DNA of 64,000 nt from Stenotrophomonas sp. BIO128-Bstrain (GCF_030128875.1 NZ_CP124620.1:3669001-3733000); one strand, 5' to 3'. Shown: positions 24,040 through 34,089, counted from the first letter of the stretch. Notes: generated by a model not told the origin, from the letters alone. Translations and numbers: made by a program.

Positions 24040-26560
24040 GCAGGTCCGCGGCGGCAAGCCCAGCAACACGCTTGCCACCGCGCAACTCTGCCGCAATACG
24101 GCTGGCGGCATTGCTGTCGGTAATGTTCATCGCCTGCATGCAATACCCGCAATCGAGTTCGGCATACGCCATGCCACGATTGCTGCGGAGAAAATCCGCC
24201 TGTGCCAGGGCCTCGCTGTTCCTCCCCAATGCACGCAGCGTATTCATCGCCGCGACGCGTGTCTGGAATCTGGACGTATCGCGCAGGAAAGGCCGTAGCT
24301 TCTGCATGGCCGCAGGCGCGTCGCCGGTCAGGCGGAGGCGTTCGGCGGCGACCACTGCCCGCATTTCGTCCAGTGCAGTCGCACCACCGGCATCACGGCC
24401 GCTGTGGATCACGCCCAGCACGCGGCTGCTGGTGTCCATGTCGCCCATGCGGGCAGCCAACAATGCCGTGCCCATGGCCATCATGGCATCTTCGCTGGCG
24501 TCCGGATTGCCCTTGTCAGCCAATCGCTTCAATGCACTGTCCGCTGCTGCGCGCACATTCTTCAGCGCAGCTTCGCGGTTGCCAGCCGCCCATTGCACCG
24601 TCGCCTGTGGCAGCAGATACAACTGGCGATCAAAACCTGTTTCGCCCGCCATTGCACTGACGCCCGCAGCCGCCTCTGCTTCGGCACGTTGCCACTGGCC
24701 GCGATCCGCCGCAATGGAAATCCGCTCCACACCCGCGTGCCGGTTGTGGGTGGATTGGGCCAGGTGCTTATCTGCTTCAGCATAGTTGCGCTCGCTCGCC
24801 GCAACAGCAGCGAGATAGCGATGGCTGGCGGTACGGCCACCAGCAACAGCCGTTTCCAGCGCGCGTCGCGCGCCAGCCTGGTCGCCCTTGGCCAAGGCGA
24901 TGCGCCCCAGTTGGTCGTAGGCGATATTGGAGAGCTCAAAACGGCTGTCCGCTGCGCGGCTGGCATAGGTGAACGCCTCTGCGTAGCGATTGTCGGTATA
25001 TAGCCAGATAGCGGCATTGTGCTGCGCCGAGAAATAATCCGGATAAAGGCTCGCCAGCTGCATCCAGGCATCGGCGGCCTTGGACTGATCGGTCAACGTG
25101 GTGAACCATGCGTCCAGATACAGCTCTTCGCGAGCCGGCAGTCTGTACGACAGCGACTTCAGGCGACGCACCACTGCCAGGGCGCCAGGCTTGTCGACAT
25201 CGGCAACGCGCGCACGCACCTGGCCCATCCACGCAAGGGCAAAATTCGGATCCAGCTGGACAGACCGCTCATACATGGCCAGGGCCCCCCGGTAGTCTCC
25301 CTCGCCGTAACGGCGCTGGCCAAGCGCGTACGCACGCAATGCATCCAGGCTCGAGGTGGTGACCAGCGGCAACGGCATCGAGTCGACCTTGAGCCTGGCT
25401 TTGCCTTCTCCCAACTGATCGCGCAGCCGTGTCGTGACCTGGTCGATCGAACCAAGAAGCGACTGCACACCTTCACCGTCGGCAGAGGCAACCGCCAGGG
25501 TTTGCTGTGAATGCGGTTCAAGCACCTCTACGCTGATCCGCGCGCGCCCGCCCATCTCGCTGACGGTCGGCAGCAGGACCAGCTGGGCGCCCGCGCGCAG
25601 CGCGACTTCGGATGCAGAGGTCGCATCCAGTGGTGCGCCTGGCTGCCGGCGCATCAACTCCATGATGCCGCGCGCCTTCATGTCACTCAGCACGTTGACG
25701 TGCCGGGACTGTTCCAGGCTGATTCGGAATGCCTGCTGCAACGAATCATCCAGAACCACATTGCCCGTCAGGTTGCGCACGTCGCCGATGACCACCCAAT
25801 CCCGTTCGGCGAAGGCGATGGCCGGCTCCGGACGCAGCAGCATCCACGCACCCACACCGGCCACGACCACCAACAGTACCTCGGCAGCCAAAGCCGCCGG
25901 CTGCCGCCACAACGGAAGGTCGCGCCGCGCCTTCGCATTACCGCGCGGCATCCGCAGCGGTGCGAACCCGATTTCACCTACCTCGAACACCTCTTGTCTG
26001 GCCGGCACTCCCTTGAACCGCCAGCGGCCGTGCGACCTCCACAGCAGCTGTTCACCGCGCTCGCCCAGTTCACCGGTGGCGCGATGGGTCAATGATTCGG
26101 CCACCGCCGAGAGCAGTATCTGTCCTGGCCGCGCCAGGGTCATGAGCCGTGCGGCCATCGGCTTGGCCAGGCCCTCCACCTCCAGCGACTTGGCGCCCAC
26201 CTTGATCGCTTCGGGACTGTTCTCCCACGTCAGCACTTCGCCCACATGCAGGCCTGCGCGCGCACGCAGCACGATGTTGCGTTGCTTGCCGATCTCCTGC
26301 AGGCCGCGTTGGTAATCCAGCGCAAACCCCAACGCATCGATCGCACGATCAAACAGCAGGAACAGCCCGTCGGAGCGGTCGATCTGATGACCATTCCACT
26401 GCTGCTGCAGCGTCAACACCAACCGGTCGTGCTGCTGGAACAGTTCCGCCGCCGCCGCATCACCGATGCGCTCCACCAGGATCAACGAGTCGCACAGATC
26501 GGTGAACAGCAGCGCCCGCATCTGCGGGGCCTGGGTCGACGTTCCGTTGTCGCCGTTCAT
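24026..26560 (-). CDS. Class III nucleotide cyclase with membrane segment and TPR region
   Basis: An 844-residue protein. Residues 14-175 form a class III cyclase domain: RALLFTDLCDS has metal Asp21 and SDGLFLLF has metal Asp64. The base-selecting pair is unusual (Ile60 and Glu127, not Lys/Asp or Glu/Cys), the Asn position is Pro134, and Arg138 is kept. A membrane helix (AEVLLVVVAGVGAWMLL) follows at about residue 240, then a FlgO-like segment and many TPR-type helices (ALGQRRYGEGDYRGALAMYE). It matches the family I know as putative peptide modification system cyclase. In layout it also resembles the X. campestris cGMP synthase XC_0250. Start 26560 follows GGGAGATCGGC. It lies 13 bases after the cNMP-GGDEF gene. 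Confidence 0.85.
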   Translation of the reverse strand: MNGDNGTSTQAPQMRALLFTDLCDSLILVERIGDAAAAELFQQHDRLVLTLQQQWNGHQIDRSDGLFLLFDRAIDALGFALDYQRGLQEIGKQRNIVLRARAGLHVGEVLTWENSPEAIKVGAKSLEVEGLAKPMAARLMTLARPGQILLSAVAESLTHRATGELGERGEQLLWRSHGRWRFKGVPARQEVFEVGEIGFAPLRMPRGNAKARRDLPLWRQPAALAAEVLLVVVAGVGAWMLLRPEPAIAFAERDWVVIGDVRNLTGNVVLDDSLQQAFRISLEQSRHVNVLSDMKARGIMELMRRQPGAPLDATSASEVALRAGAQLVLLPTVSEMGGRARISVEVLEPHSQQTLAVASADGEGVQSLLGSIDQVTTRLRDQLGEGKARLKVDSMPLPLVTTSSLDALRAYALGQRRYGEGDYRGALAMYERSVQLDPNFALAWMGQVRARVADVDKPGALAVVRRLKSLSYRLPAREELYLDAWFTTLTDQSKAADAWMQLASLYPDYFSAQHNAAIWLYTDNRYAEAFTYASRAADSRFELSNIAYDQLGRIALAKGDQAGARRALETAVAGGRTASHRYLAAVAASERNYAEADKHLAQSTHNRHAGVERISIAADRGQWQRAEAEAAAGVSAMAGETGFDRQLYLLPQATVQWAAGNREAALKNVRAAADSALKRLADKGNPDASEDAMMAMGTALLAARMGDMDTSSRVLGVIHSGRDAGGATALDEMRAVVAAERLRLTGDAPAAMQKLRPFLRDTSRFQTRVAAMNTLRALGRNSEALAQADFLRSNRGMAYAELDCGYCMQAMNITDSNAASRIAAELRGGKRVAGLAAADLLTDP

Positions 26561-26573
26561 GCCGATCTCCCGA

Positions 26574-27620
26574 TCAGGGGGTGGCGGTCGCTGATCGCGA
26601 CCAGTGCAATCGGTTGCCGCCCAGCCGTTTGGCCTGGTACAGCGCATTGTCGGCGCGAGCGTACCACTCGCTCCAATCGGTCTGCGGGTCGATCAGGCAG
26701 ACCCCGATGCTGACCGGGCACACGTGCGGCACGCCGTGGGCGCGGCCGATCAGGCCATGCACCGCGCTGAGAATGAACTCGGCGGCGTGCTGCAGGCTGT
26801 CCTGGTCGGCGCTGCGCAGCAGCAGGCAGAATTCGTCGCCGCCCAGCCGGCAGGCCACGTCCGGCTCGGTGGCCACCGAGCGCAGGATGTTGGCCACGCT
26901 CTGCAGCACGCGGTCGCCGGCCTGGTGGCCGTGCACATCGTTGACCTGCTTGAACTGGTCGCAGTCGATCAGCAGCAGGCCCTGCGGCGCGCTGCCTTCC
27001 TGCGCACGGCAGTCCTGCAGGTAGAGCGCCAGGCCGCGCCGGTTGTGCAGGCCGGTCAGCTCGTCGGTGCGCACCAGCTCGCGGGTGTGGGTGAGCTGGT
27101 GGGTGGTGACGTAGAGGTTGTCCAGCGCGGTTTCGAGATCGTGGTTGCGGCGGCGCAGCTGGCGGATCAGCACCTGCTCGTTGCTCACCACTCGCATGAT
27201 CGTGCGGCGCAGGAAGTAGGCCAGCAGGCCAGGGTCGCGGTCGACCAGACGCTGGAAATCGTCGTGGTCCAGTTCCAGCACGATGCTGTCCTGGACCGCA
27301 CGCGCGCCGGCCGTGCGCTGGTGGTCGCCGATCAGCAGGCCCAGCTCGCCGAAGAATTCATTGGGACCGAGTGACTTCACGACGAGGTCTTCGCCGAAGT
27401 CCAGTTCGATGCAGCCGCTGACGATCACGTACATCGTGTTGCCGGCGTGGCCGCGATGGAACAGATGGGTGCCTGAGGGCAGCTTGCGTTGCCGGCCGAA
27501 TTCGGAGAACAATGCGGACTCGCCGTTGCTCAGGATGGCGTGCACGATCTCAGCCATCGCCTTGCGGTCGATGTCTGATTCCTGTTCGCACATGATCGCC
27601 GCCGCACCCTTGCCGGTCAT
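26574..27620 (-). CDS. Cyclic-nucleotide-binding diguanylate cyclase (CNB-GGDEF)
   Basis: A 348-residue signalling protein. The N-terminal cNMP-binding domain has GNTMYVIVSGCIELDFG and the phosphate cassette FFGELGLLIGDHQRTAGARA, with the Glu and Arg that hold the cyclic nucleotide. A helical linker (QLRRRNHDLETALDNLYVTT) leads to the GGDEF domain: RTDELTGLHNRRGL and RLGGDEFCLLL, intact for c-di-GMP synthesis. The layout matches X. campestris XC_0249, reported to bind cGMP and make c-di-GMP. The start may be 27620 or 27593; neither has a well-spaced ribosome-binding site. It is the first gene of a pair with the cyclase. Confidence 0.87.
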   Translation of the reverse strand: MTGKGAAAIMCEQESDIDRKAMAEIVHAILSNGESALFSEFGRQRKLPSGTHLFHRGHAGNTMYVIVSGCIELDFGEDLVVKSLGPNEFFGELGLLIGDHQRTAGARAVQDSIVLELDHDDFQRLVDRDPGLLAYFLRRTIMRVVSNEQVLIRQLRRRNHDLETALDNLYVTTHQLTHTRELVRTDELTGLHNRRGLALYLQDCRAQEGSAPQGLLLIDCDQFKQVNDVHGHQAGDRVLQSVANILRSVATEPDVACRLGGDEFCLLLRSADQDSLQHAAEFILSAVHGLIGRAHGVPHVCPVSIGVCLIDPQTDWSEWYARADNALYQAKRLGGNRLHWSRSATATP

Positions 27621-27782
27621 TTCCGAACACCCGCTTTTCAGCGTCCCCCTGGTGAGCGATGGAGGATAGCACTCCTCAAAACTGTGCGCCCTATCCCATT
27701 TCCGACTTTTACCCCCCAAGATCGTGAAAACACGCGCGTTCTACCGCGTCTGACGATGTGAAGAGCCGGGTCCGGAGACGAC

Positions 27783-27816
27783 ACAGGGCGGCAGGTCCTC
27801 CAACCGGCCGCCCTGT
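27783..27816. terminator. Inverted repeat after aceA
   Basis: ACAGGGCGGC and GCCGCCCTGT form a perfect 10-base stem with a 14-base loop, 28 bases beyond the aceA stop. No T-run follows on the minus strand, so factor-independent termination is doubtful. The rest of 27621-27843 shows nothing recognisable. Confidence 0.45.
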
Positions 27817-27843
27817 GGGCCTACCCTGGCCGTCCTTGCCGGG

Positions 27844-29136
27844 TCAGGCCGCGCGTTCGGCGTTGAACTGCTCCTCCTCGGTGGACCCGCTCAGGGCGGT
27901 GGTCGAGGACTGGCCCTGCTGGATCGCCTGGGTCACCGCGTCGAAGTAGCCGGTGCCGACCTCGCGCTGGTGCTTGACCGCCGTGAAGCCGCGGTCGGCG
28001 GCGGCGAACTCGGCTTCCTGCAGCTCCACGAAGGCGCTCATCTGGCGGCGGGCGTAGCCGTGGGCCAGGTTGAACATCGAGTAGTTCAGGGCGTGGAAGC
28101 CGGCCAGGGTGATGAACTGGAACTTGTAGCCATATTTGGCGATCTCCTTCTGGAAGGTCGCGATGGTGGCGTCGTCCAGGTTCTTCTTCCAGTTGAAGCT
28201 GGGCGAGCAGTTATAGGCCAGCAGCTTGCCCGGGAACTTGGCGTGGATCGCTTCGGCGAACTTGCGCGCAAACTCCAGGTCCGGCTTGCCGGTCTCGCAC
28301 CAGATCAGGTCGGCGTAGGGGGCATACGCCAGGCCGCGGCTGATGGCCTGGTCCAGGCCGTTGCGGGTCTTGTAGAAGCCTTCCACGGTGCGCTCGCCGG
28401 TGGTGAACGGCTGGTCGTTGCCATCCACATCGCTGGTCAGCAGGTCGGCCGCCTCGGCATCGGTACGCGCGACCAGCAGGGTCGGGACGCCCATCACATC
28501 GGCAGCCAGGCGCGCGGCGTTGAGCTTCTCGATGGCCTCGCGGGTGGGCACCAGCACCTTGCCGCCCATGTGCCCGCACTTCTTCACCGAGGCCAGCTGG
28601 TCCTCGAAGTGCACGCCGGCCGCGCCGGCCTCGATCATCGCCTTCATCAGCTCGAAGGCATTGAGCACGCCGCCGAACCCGGCTTCGGCATCGGCCACGA
28701 TTGGCTGCAGGAAGTCGATGTCATCCTTGCCTTCGGCATGGTGCAGCTGATCGGCGCGCAGCAGGGTGTTGTTGATGCGCTTGACCACCGCCGGCACCGA
28801 ATCGGCCGGGTACAGCGACTGGTCCGGGTACATCTGGCCGGCCAGGTTGGCATCGGCGGCGACCTGCCAGCCGGACAGGTAGATCGCATTCAGGCCGGCT
28901 TTGACCTGCTGCATGGCCTGGTTGCCGGTCAGCGCGCCCAGCGCGTTGACGAAGTCCTTTTCCTGCAGGTACGTCCACAGCTTCTCCGCGCCCAGCCGCG
29001 CCAGCGAGTGCTCCACGTGCACGGTGCCACGCAGGCGCACCACATCGGCGGCGGTGTAGTTGCGGGTGATTCCGGCCCAGCGCGGGTCGGTGTTCCAAGC
29101 GTGCTGGATCTGTTCGGCGGTCTGCAGGGTGCTCAT
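27844..29136 (-). CDS. aceA: Isocitrate lyase
   Basis: A 430-residue glyoxylate-shunt enzyme that splits isocitrate into glyoxylate and succinate, allowing growth on acetate and fatty acids. The active-site loop [14 protein letters not shown] is intact, preceded by [11 protein letters not shown]. Other marks are the [17 protein letters not shown] strand and SPSFNWKK. Length matches the bacterial enzyme. It follows malate synthase after a 52-base gap on the same strand, so the two form a glyoxylate-shunt operon transcribed aceB-aceA. I see no AceK gene beside it. Confidence 0.96.
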   Translation of the reverse strand: MSTLQTAEQIQHAWNTDPRWAGITRNYTAADVVRLRGTVHVEHSLARLGAEKLWTYLQEKDFVNALGALTGNQAMQQVKAGLNAIYLSGWQVAADANLAGQMYPDQSLYPADSVPAVVKRINNTLLRADQLHHAEGKDDIDFLQPIVADAEAGFGGVLNAFELMKAMIEAGAAGVHFEDQLASVKKCGHMGGKVLVPTREAIEKLNAARLAADVMGVPTLLVARTDAEAADLLTSDVDGNDQPFTTGERTVEGFYKTRNGLDQAISRGLAYAPYADLIWCETGKPDLEFARKFAEAIHAKFPGKLLAYNCSPSFNWKKNLDDATIATFQKEIAKYGYKFQFITLAGFHALNYSMFNLAHGYARRQMSAFVELQEAEFAAADRGFTAVKHQREVGTGYFDAVTQAIQQGQSSTTALSGSTEEEQFNAERAA

Positions 29137-29188
29137 GTCGAATCTCCAAATGGAACGGATGCGGTAACAGCAGGTGGATGGCGGGTGG

Positions 29189-30835
29189 TCAGTCGAGGCG
29201 GTCGTAGGCCGGCAGGGTCAGGAAGTCGGTGAGCTCCTCGCGGCGGCTGAGGTCGGCCAGCAGCGCGATGGACTCGGGGATGCGGGCGCTGCCGGGCAGC
29301 GCGGCGCTATCGCCCAGCCGCGCCGGCAGCTGGGCCAGGGTGGCGTCGAGCAGGGCCAGGTCGATGGCGGTGCCGTCGTCCAGGTGCTGGCCGGGGGTAT
29401 GCAGCCACTGCCACAGCTGGCTGCGGCTGATCTCGGCGGTGGCCGCGTCTTCCATCAGGTGGTGGATCGGCACGCAGCCGTTGCCGTCCAGCCAGGCGGC
29501 CAGGTAGCGCACGCAGACTTCCACGTTGCCCTCGAAACCGGCGCGGGTGATGGTGCCGGTGGGCGCGGCGATCAGGTCATCGCGGCCCACCTGCACGTCG
29601 TTGCGCAGCACGCGATGCTGGTTCGGTCCGGGCATGTGTTCGTCGAAGATCGCCTGCGCGACCGGGATCAGCACGGGATGGGCGACCCAGGTCCCGTCAT
29701 GGCCGGCAGTGACCTCGCGCAGCTTGTCCGCCCGCACCCGCGCCATCGCCTGCTCGTTGGCGGCCGCGTCGTGGTTGATCGGAATCTGCGCGGCCATGCC
29801 ACCCATCGCATGCGCGCCGCGGCGGTGACAGGTGCGGATCAGCAGCTCCGAATAGGCCTTCAGGAACGGCTGGGTCATCGTCACCTGGCCGCGCTCGGGC
29901 AGCACCTTGTCGGCGTGCCGGCGGAAGGTCTTGATGTAGGAAAAAATGTAGTCCCAGCGGCCACAGTTCAGTCCGACGATGCGGTCGCGCAGCGCGTGCA
30001 GGATCTCATCCATCTCGAACACCGCCGGCAGCGTTTCGATCAGCACGGTGACCTTGATCTGCCCATGCGGCAGCCCGAGCATGCCCTCGATGTGCGACAG
30101 CGCGGTCTCCCACAGCGCCGCCTCTTCCATGCTCTGCAGCTTGGGCAGGTAGAAGTACGGCCCCCGCTGCCTGCACATCAGGGTGCGGGCGTTGTGGAAG
30201 GCGAACACCGCCGCATCGAACAGGCCACCGGCGATCGGCTGGCCATCGATGCGCACGTGCTTCTCATCCAGGTGCCAGCCCCGCGGGCGGACGATCAGCA
30301 CGGCCTGCTCGTTGAACGGACGCAGGCTGTACTGCTTGCCCGGCTTCCCATCCACGGACGGGCCGGTGTGGGTCAGATCGCCCCGCACCGCGCCGATCAG
30401 CGCCTGCTGGCCGGCCAGCAGATTGCGCCAGGCCGGGGCGGTGGAATCCTCGAAGTCGGCCATGAAGACCTTGGCGCCGGAGTTCAGCGCGTTGATGACC
30501 ATCTTCGGGTCGGTCGGGCCGGTGATCTCCACCCGGCGGTCCTGCAGTGCCTCCGGCAGCGGGGCGACGTGCCAGTCGCTGGCGCGGATCTCGGCGGTAT
30601 CGGCACGGAAGTCCGGCAGGCCGCCGCCATCGAAGAACGCTTGGCGGGCCACCCGCGCCTGCAGCCGGCGCTGACGCTCCGGCTCCACCGCCCGGTGCAG
30701 CGACACCAGCAGCGCCAGTACCCCCGCCGGCAGCAGCGCGGACTGGCCCGCCAGCTGGGTGGTGAGGGCAATGCCGGGGGTGGCCGGTGCATCGGCGGGG
30801 GTGGGCTGGGCGGTGGCGTAAGCGACGGCGGACAT
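29189..30835 (-). CDS. aceB: Malate synthase A
   Basis: A 548-residue enzyme that condenses glyoxylate with acetyl-CoA to give malate. Characteristic stretches are [48 protein letters not shown] and the C-terminal helical domain with [14 protein letters not shown]. It is the A-type, not the larger GlcB type. Start 30835 is fixed by AGGAG six bases upstream; an upstream frame to 30937 has no such site. It is divergent from a LysR gene (30944), a likely regulator. Confidence 0.95.
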   Translation of the reverse strand: MSAVAYATAQPTPADAPATPGIALTTQLAGQSALLPAGVLALLVSLHRAVEPERQRRLQARVARQAFFDGGGLPDFRADTAEIRASDWHVAPLPEALQDRRVEITGPTDPKMVINALNSGAKVFMADFEDSTAPAWRNLLAGQQALIGAVRGDLTHTGPSVDGKPGKQYSLRPFNEQAVLIVRPRGWHLDEKHVRIDGQPIAGGLFDAAVFAFHNARTLMCRQRGPYFYLPKLQSMEEAALWETALSHIEGMLGLPHGQIKVTVLIETLPAVFEMDEILHALRDRIVGLNCGRWDYIFSYIKTFRRHADKVLPERGQVTMTQPFLKAYSELLIRTCHRRGAHAMGGMAAQIPINHDAAANEQAMARVRADKLREVTAGHDGTWVAHPVLIPVAQAIFDEHMPGPNQHRVLRNDVQVGRDDLIAAPTGTITRAGFEGNVEVCVRYLAAWLDGNGCVPIHHLMEDAATAEISRSQLWQWLHTPGQHLDDGTAIDLALLDATLAQLPARLGDSAALPGSARIPESIALLADLSRREELTDFLTLPAYDRLD

Positions 30836-30943
30836 GGCGGGCTCCTGCGGTGCGGTTGAGCTCCACCGTGCGCCGCCGTGCCGATATTTGACAAAGCAGT
30901 TATTGCAATGGCTTACATAAGGCGTGCTTATACTCATGACGCC

Positions 30944-31909
30944 ATGACCACGCCGCGCACGCCAAGCCCCCGGTTTTCCTACAAATCCGACCGGCTCAAA
31001 CCGCTGCGGGCGTTCTGCCAGACCGTCCGCCTCGGCTCAGTCTCACGGGCAGCTGAGGCGCTGTTCGTCAGTCAGCCGGCCATCAGCCAGCAGCTGCAGG
31101 CGCTGGAGCGCGAGTTGGGCGTCAGCCTGTTCGAGCGCAGCGGCCGCCGCCTGGTGCCCAGCCGCGAAGGGCAGCTGCTGTATGAAATGGCGCTGCCGCT
31201 GGTGGAGAACCTGGACGGGCTCGAGGCCAGCTTCCGCGACAAGGTGAAGGGGCTGGATGCCGGCGAGCTCAACATCGCGGCCAACAGCTCGACCATCCTG
31301 TACCTGCTGCCGCGCATCGTGGAGCGCTTCCGCCAGCGCCACCCGGATGTCCGCCTGACCCTGCACAACGCGATCAGCGCCGACGGCACCGACCTGCTGC
31401 GCAGCGATGCGGCCGACCTGGCGGTGGGCTCGATGACCGACGTGCCGGCCGACCTCAGCTACGCCCCGGCCTACCGCTTCGAACAGGTGCTGATCGCCCC
31501 GCCCGAGCACCCGCTGGCGCATGGCGAGCTGAGCCTGGAGGCGATCTCGCGGTACCCGCTGGTGCTGCCGCCCAAACGCCAGATCACGTACCGGCTGGTG
31601 GACCAGGTGTTCCAGCGGCATCGGCTGCCCTACACCGTCGCGCTCGAGGTCGGCGGCTGGGAAGTGATCAAGCAATACGTGGCGATGGGCATGGGCATCT
31701 CGATCGTGCCGGCGCTCTGCCTCCACGATGCCGACCGCGAGAAGCTGGTGACGCGCTCGATGAGTGCGTGGTTCCCGGAGCGGAGTTATGGCGTGATCGT
31801 GCGCCGCGGGCGGTTTCTGTCACCGCAGGCGCGGGCATTCATCGAGCTGATCCAGCCGGACCTGTTCAGTCCGCGCAGCTATGATGAAAGTGGTCATTCC
31901 GAGCGCTGA
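30944..31909 (+). CDS. LysR-family regulator, CysB-like, beside the glyoxylate operon
   Basis: A 321-residue LysR regulator. The HTH reads LGSVSRAAEALFVSQPAISQ, followed by LERELGVSLFERSGRRLVPS. The effector domain has NIAANSSTILYLLPRIVERF and GGWEVIKQYVAMGMGISIVP, which resemble the CysB/Cbl subgroup. A TATACT element (30929-30934) lies only 9 bases before the ATG. No -35 at proper spacing is visible, so the start may be near-leaderless. Divergence from aceB suggests control of the glyoxylate shunt; enterobacteria use the IclR type for that job. Confidence 0.85.
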   Translation: MTTPRTPSPRFSYKSDRLKPLRAFCQTVRLGSVSRAAEALFVSQPAISQQLQALERELGVSLFERSGRRLVPSREGQLLYEMALPLVENLDGLEASFRDKVKGLDAGELNIAANSSTILYLLPRIVERFRQRHPDVRLTLHNAISADGTDLLRSDAADLAVGSMTDVPADLSYAPAYRFEQVLIAPPEHPLAHGELSLEAISRYPLVLPPKRQITYRLVDQVFQRHRLPYTVALEVGGWEVIKQYVAMGMGISIVPALCLHDADREKLVTRSMSAWFPERSYGVIVRRGRFLSPQARAFIELIQPDLFSPRSYDESGHSER

Positions 31910-31919
31910 CGCACGCCCC

Positions 31920-32822
31920 ATGTCCATCGAACTCCGCCACCTGCGCTACTTCCTGGCCGTCGCCGAGACGCTGCACTTCGGCCGCGCGGCCGAGCGGCTG
32001 GGCATGTCGCAGCCGCCGCTCAGCCAGCAGATCCGCCAGCTGGAAACGCTGCTCGGCGCGCGGTTGTTCCTGCGTGCGAACCGCCGGGTGGAACTGACCG
32101 ACGCCGGTCGCGTGCTGCAGGAGCAGGCGCGTGAGGTGCTGGCGCGGGTGGATACCGCGATCGATCTGACCCAGCGCGCGCAGCGCGGGGAAACCGGTGA
32201 GCTGCGCATCGGGCTGACCCGGGCCACACCGCTGTCCACGCAGATTCCGCGCGCGATCTTCGCCTACCGTCAGCAATTCCCGCAGGTGCAGTTGAAACTG
32301 CGCGAGATGAATACCCTGCAGCAGATCGATGCGCTGATGGCCGGCGAGCTGGATGTCGGGTTGATCCGCAAACGTGCCCTGCCCGCGCCGCTGATGTCAC
32401 GCAAGCTCTTCAGTGATCCACTTGCGCTGGTGGTGCACGACCAGCATCCGCTGGTGCGTGGGTTGCCGGCCGATGCGGCGGTGGCGCTGCGGCTGTTCGC
32501 GCATGAGCCGTTTGTCGGTTTCCTGCGCGAGGTGGGTGCGGGCATCCACGATCATGTCATCGCGCTGTGCCGCAGCGCGGGGTTCACCCCACGCATCGTG
32601 CAGGAGGCAGGGGAAGCCTCGACACTCATCAGCCTGGCGGCCTCGGGGCTGGGGGTAACGGTACTGCCTGCCTCGTGCTGCCATATCCAGGTGGACGGCG
32701 CGCGCTTCGTCGCACTCAGTGATCGCGCGGCCAGTTCCGAAGTGCACGTCGCCTGCCGACGCGGTGCGGCGTCGCCCCTGATCGGTCACTTCACCCGGCT
32801 GCTGCAGGGTGTCAGCGGCTGA
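31920..32822 (+). CDS. LysR-family regulator, BenM/CatM-like
   Basis: A 300-residue LysR regulator starting MSIELRHLRYFLAVAETLHFG, with HTH AAERLGMSQPPLSQQIRQLE. This N-terminus is typical of the BenM/CatM/HcaR subgroup that responds to small organic acids, although the ligand is unknown. It begins 10 bases after the preceding LysR gene and may be co-transcribed with it. Its stop overlaps the stop of the convergent MFS gene by 11 bases, a pairing that suggests the transporter is its target. A perfect inverted repeat lies upstream of the transporter. Confidence 0.83.
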   Translation: MSIELRHLRYFLAVAETLHFGRAAERLGMSQPPLSQQIRQLETLLGARLFLRANRRVELTDAGRVLQEQAREVLARVDTAIDLTQRAQRGETGELRIGLTRATPLSTQIPRAIFAYRQQFPQVQLKLREMNTLQQIDALMAGELDVGLIRKRALPAPLMSRKLFSDPLALVVHDQHPLVRGLPADAAVALRLFAHEPFVGFLREVGAGIHDHVIALCRSAGFTPRIVQEAGEASTLISLAASGLGVTVLPASCCHIQVDGARFVALSDRAASSEVHVACRRGAASPLIGHFTRLLQGVSG

Positions 32823-34089
32823 GCGCGAGCGTAGCGGTACCCGGTTGCACGCGCTGGCCCAGGCGCCAGGCGATCACGCCACCGGCTACAGTCAGTACGC
32901 CGACGAAGCCGCACACGCCCAGCCAGTCCCAGCGGGTGTAGAACACGCCGCCGAGCACGCCGCCCACGCTGGAGCCCAGGTAGTAGGCGAACAAATACAG
33001 GGCGGACGCTTCGGCGCGCATCGCACCGGCGCGGCTGCCAACCCAGCTGCTGGCCACCGAGTGGCCGCCGAAGAAGCCGAACGTCACCAGCGCGATGCCG
33101 GCCGCCATGCAGCCCAGCCACGGCATCGCCAGCAGCACGATGCCCAGCGCGATCAATCCGTAGCAGATCGCCAGCACGCGGCTGCGGCCATGGCGGTTGG
33201 CCTGCTGCCCCATCCACGCCGAGCTGAAGGTGCCGACCAGATACACGCTGAAGATCAAACCGACCACGGTCTGGCTGAGGCCATACGGGGGTGCCAGCAG
33301 GTGGAAACCGAGGTAGTTGTAGAGGGTGACGAACACGCCCATCAGCACGAAGGCGGTCGCGAACAGCCACGGCAGACCGGGATCGCCGAACAGGCTGCGC
33401 CAGCGCGCCGGCAGTTCGCGCAGGCCGCCACGGCGGCTCTGGAAGTGGCGCGATGGCGGCAGCTGGATCCATAGCAGCACGGTACTGAGCAGCGCGATCA
33501 GCGACACCACGCCGATGCCCCAGCGCCAGCCCCAATGGTCGGCCACGATACCCGCGATGAGACGACCGCTCATGCCGCCGATCGCGTTGCCGCCGATGTA
33601 CAGGCCCATCGCCAGGCCCAGCGCGCGGCTGTCCATTTCTTCGGCGAGGTAGGTCATGCCCACCGCCGGTACGCCACTGAGCGCGATGCCGAGCAGCGTG
33701 CGCAGCACCAGCAACGTGGTCCAGTCATCCACCATCGCGGTGGCCACAGACAATACGCTTGACGCCAGCAGCGCCGCGACTATCACGCTGCGGCGCCCGA
33801 TGCGGTCGGAGATCAATCCCGCGATCAGCATGGAGACCGCCAGCAGACCGGTGCTCAGCGACAGGGTCAGCGCGCTGTTGGCTGCGGAGACGCCGAAGTG
33901 GCGACTGAATTCGGGCAGCAGCGGCTGCACTGTGTAGAGCAGCCCGAAGGTGGAGAAGCCGGCCAGGAACAGCGCGGCCGCCGTGCGCCGGAAGGCCGGG
34001 GTGCCCTGCTGGATCTGATCGCCGGCCGCCGCTGCGCTGGTAGTGGCCGGGGGGCTGCGGTCGGGGACCGCTGCGGTGTCGCCATTCAT
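32812..34089 (-). CDS. MFS transporter, YnfM-like
   Basis: A 425-residue major-facilitator permease with twelve predicted membrane helices. The N-terminal 30 residues are hydrophilic, then FRRTAAALFLAGFSTFGLLYTVQPLLPEF begins (partly quoted). The loop 2-3 motif is SDRIGRRSVIV, the classical MFS signature. The HFQSRRGGLRELPARWRS segment forms the central cytoplasmic loop. Group resemblance is to YnfM/arabinose-efflux-type exporters, but the substrate is not known. It is convergent with the LysR gene. Confidence 0.85.
   Translation of the reverse strand: MNGDTAAVPDRSPPATTSAAAAGDQIQQGTPAFRRTAAALFLAGFSTFGLLYTVQPLLPEFSRHFGVSAANSALTLSLSTGLLAVSMLIAGLISDRIGRRSVIVAALLASSVLSVATAMVDDWTTLLVLRTLLGIALSGVPAVGMTYLAEEMDSRALGLAMGLYIGGNAIGGMSGRLIAGIVADHWGWRWGIGVVSLIALLSTVLLWIQLPPSRHFQSRRGGLRELPARWRSLFGDPGLPWLFATAFVLMGVFVTLYNYLGFHLLAPPYGLSQTVVGLIFSVYLVGTFSSAWMGQQANRHGRSRVLAICYGLIALGIVLLAMPWLGCMAAGIALVTFGFFGGHSVASSWVGSRAGAMRAEASALYLFAYYLGSSVGGVLGGVFYTRWDWLGVCGFVGVLTVAGGVIAWRLGQRVQPGTATLALSR

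Noticed and set aside
23569..24111. N-terminal extension of the SagB-type dehydrogenase up to 24111
   Set aside because: It is antisense to the peptide gene, has low-complexity composition, and a GTG with a good ribosome-binding site fits the family start at 23568.
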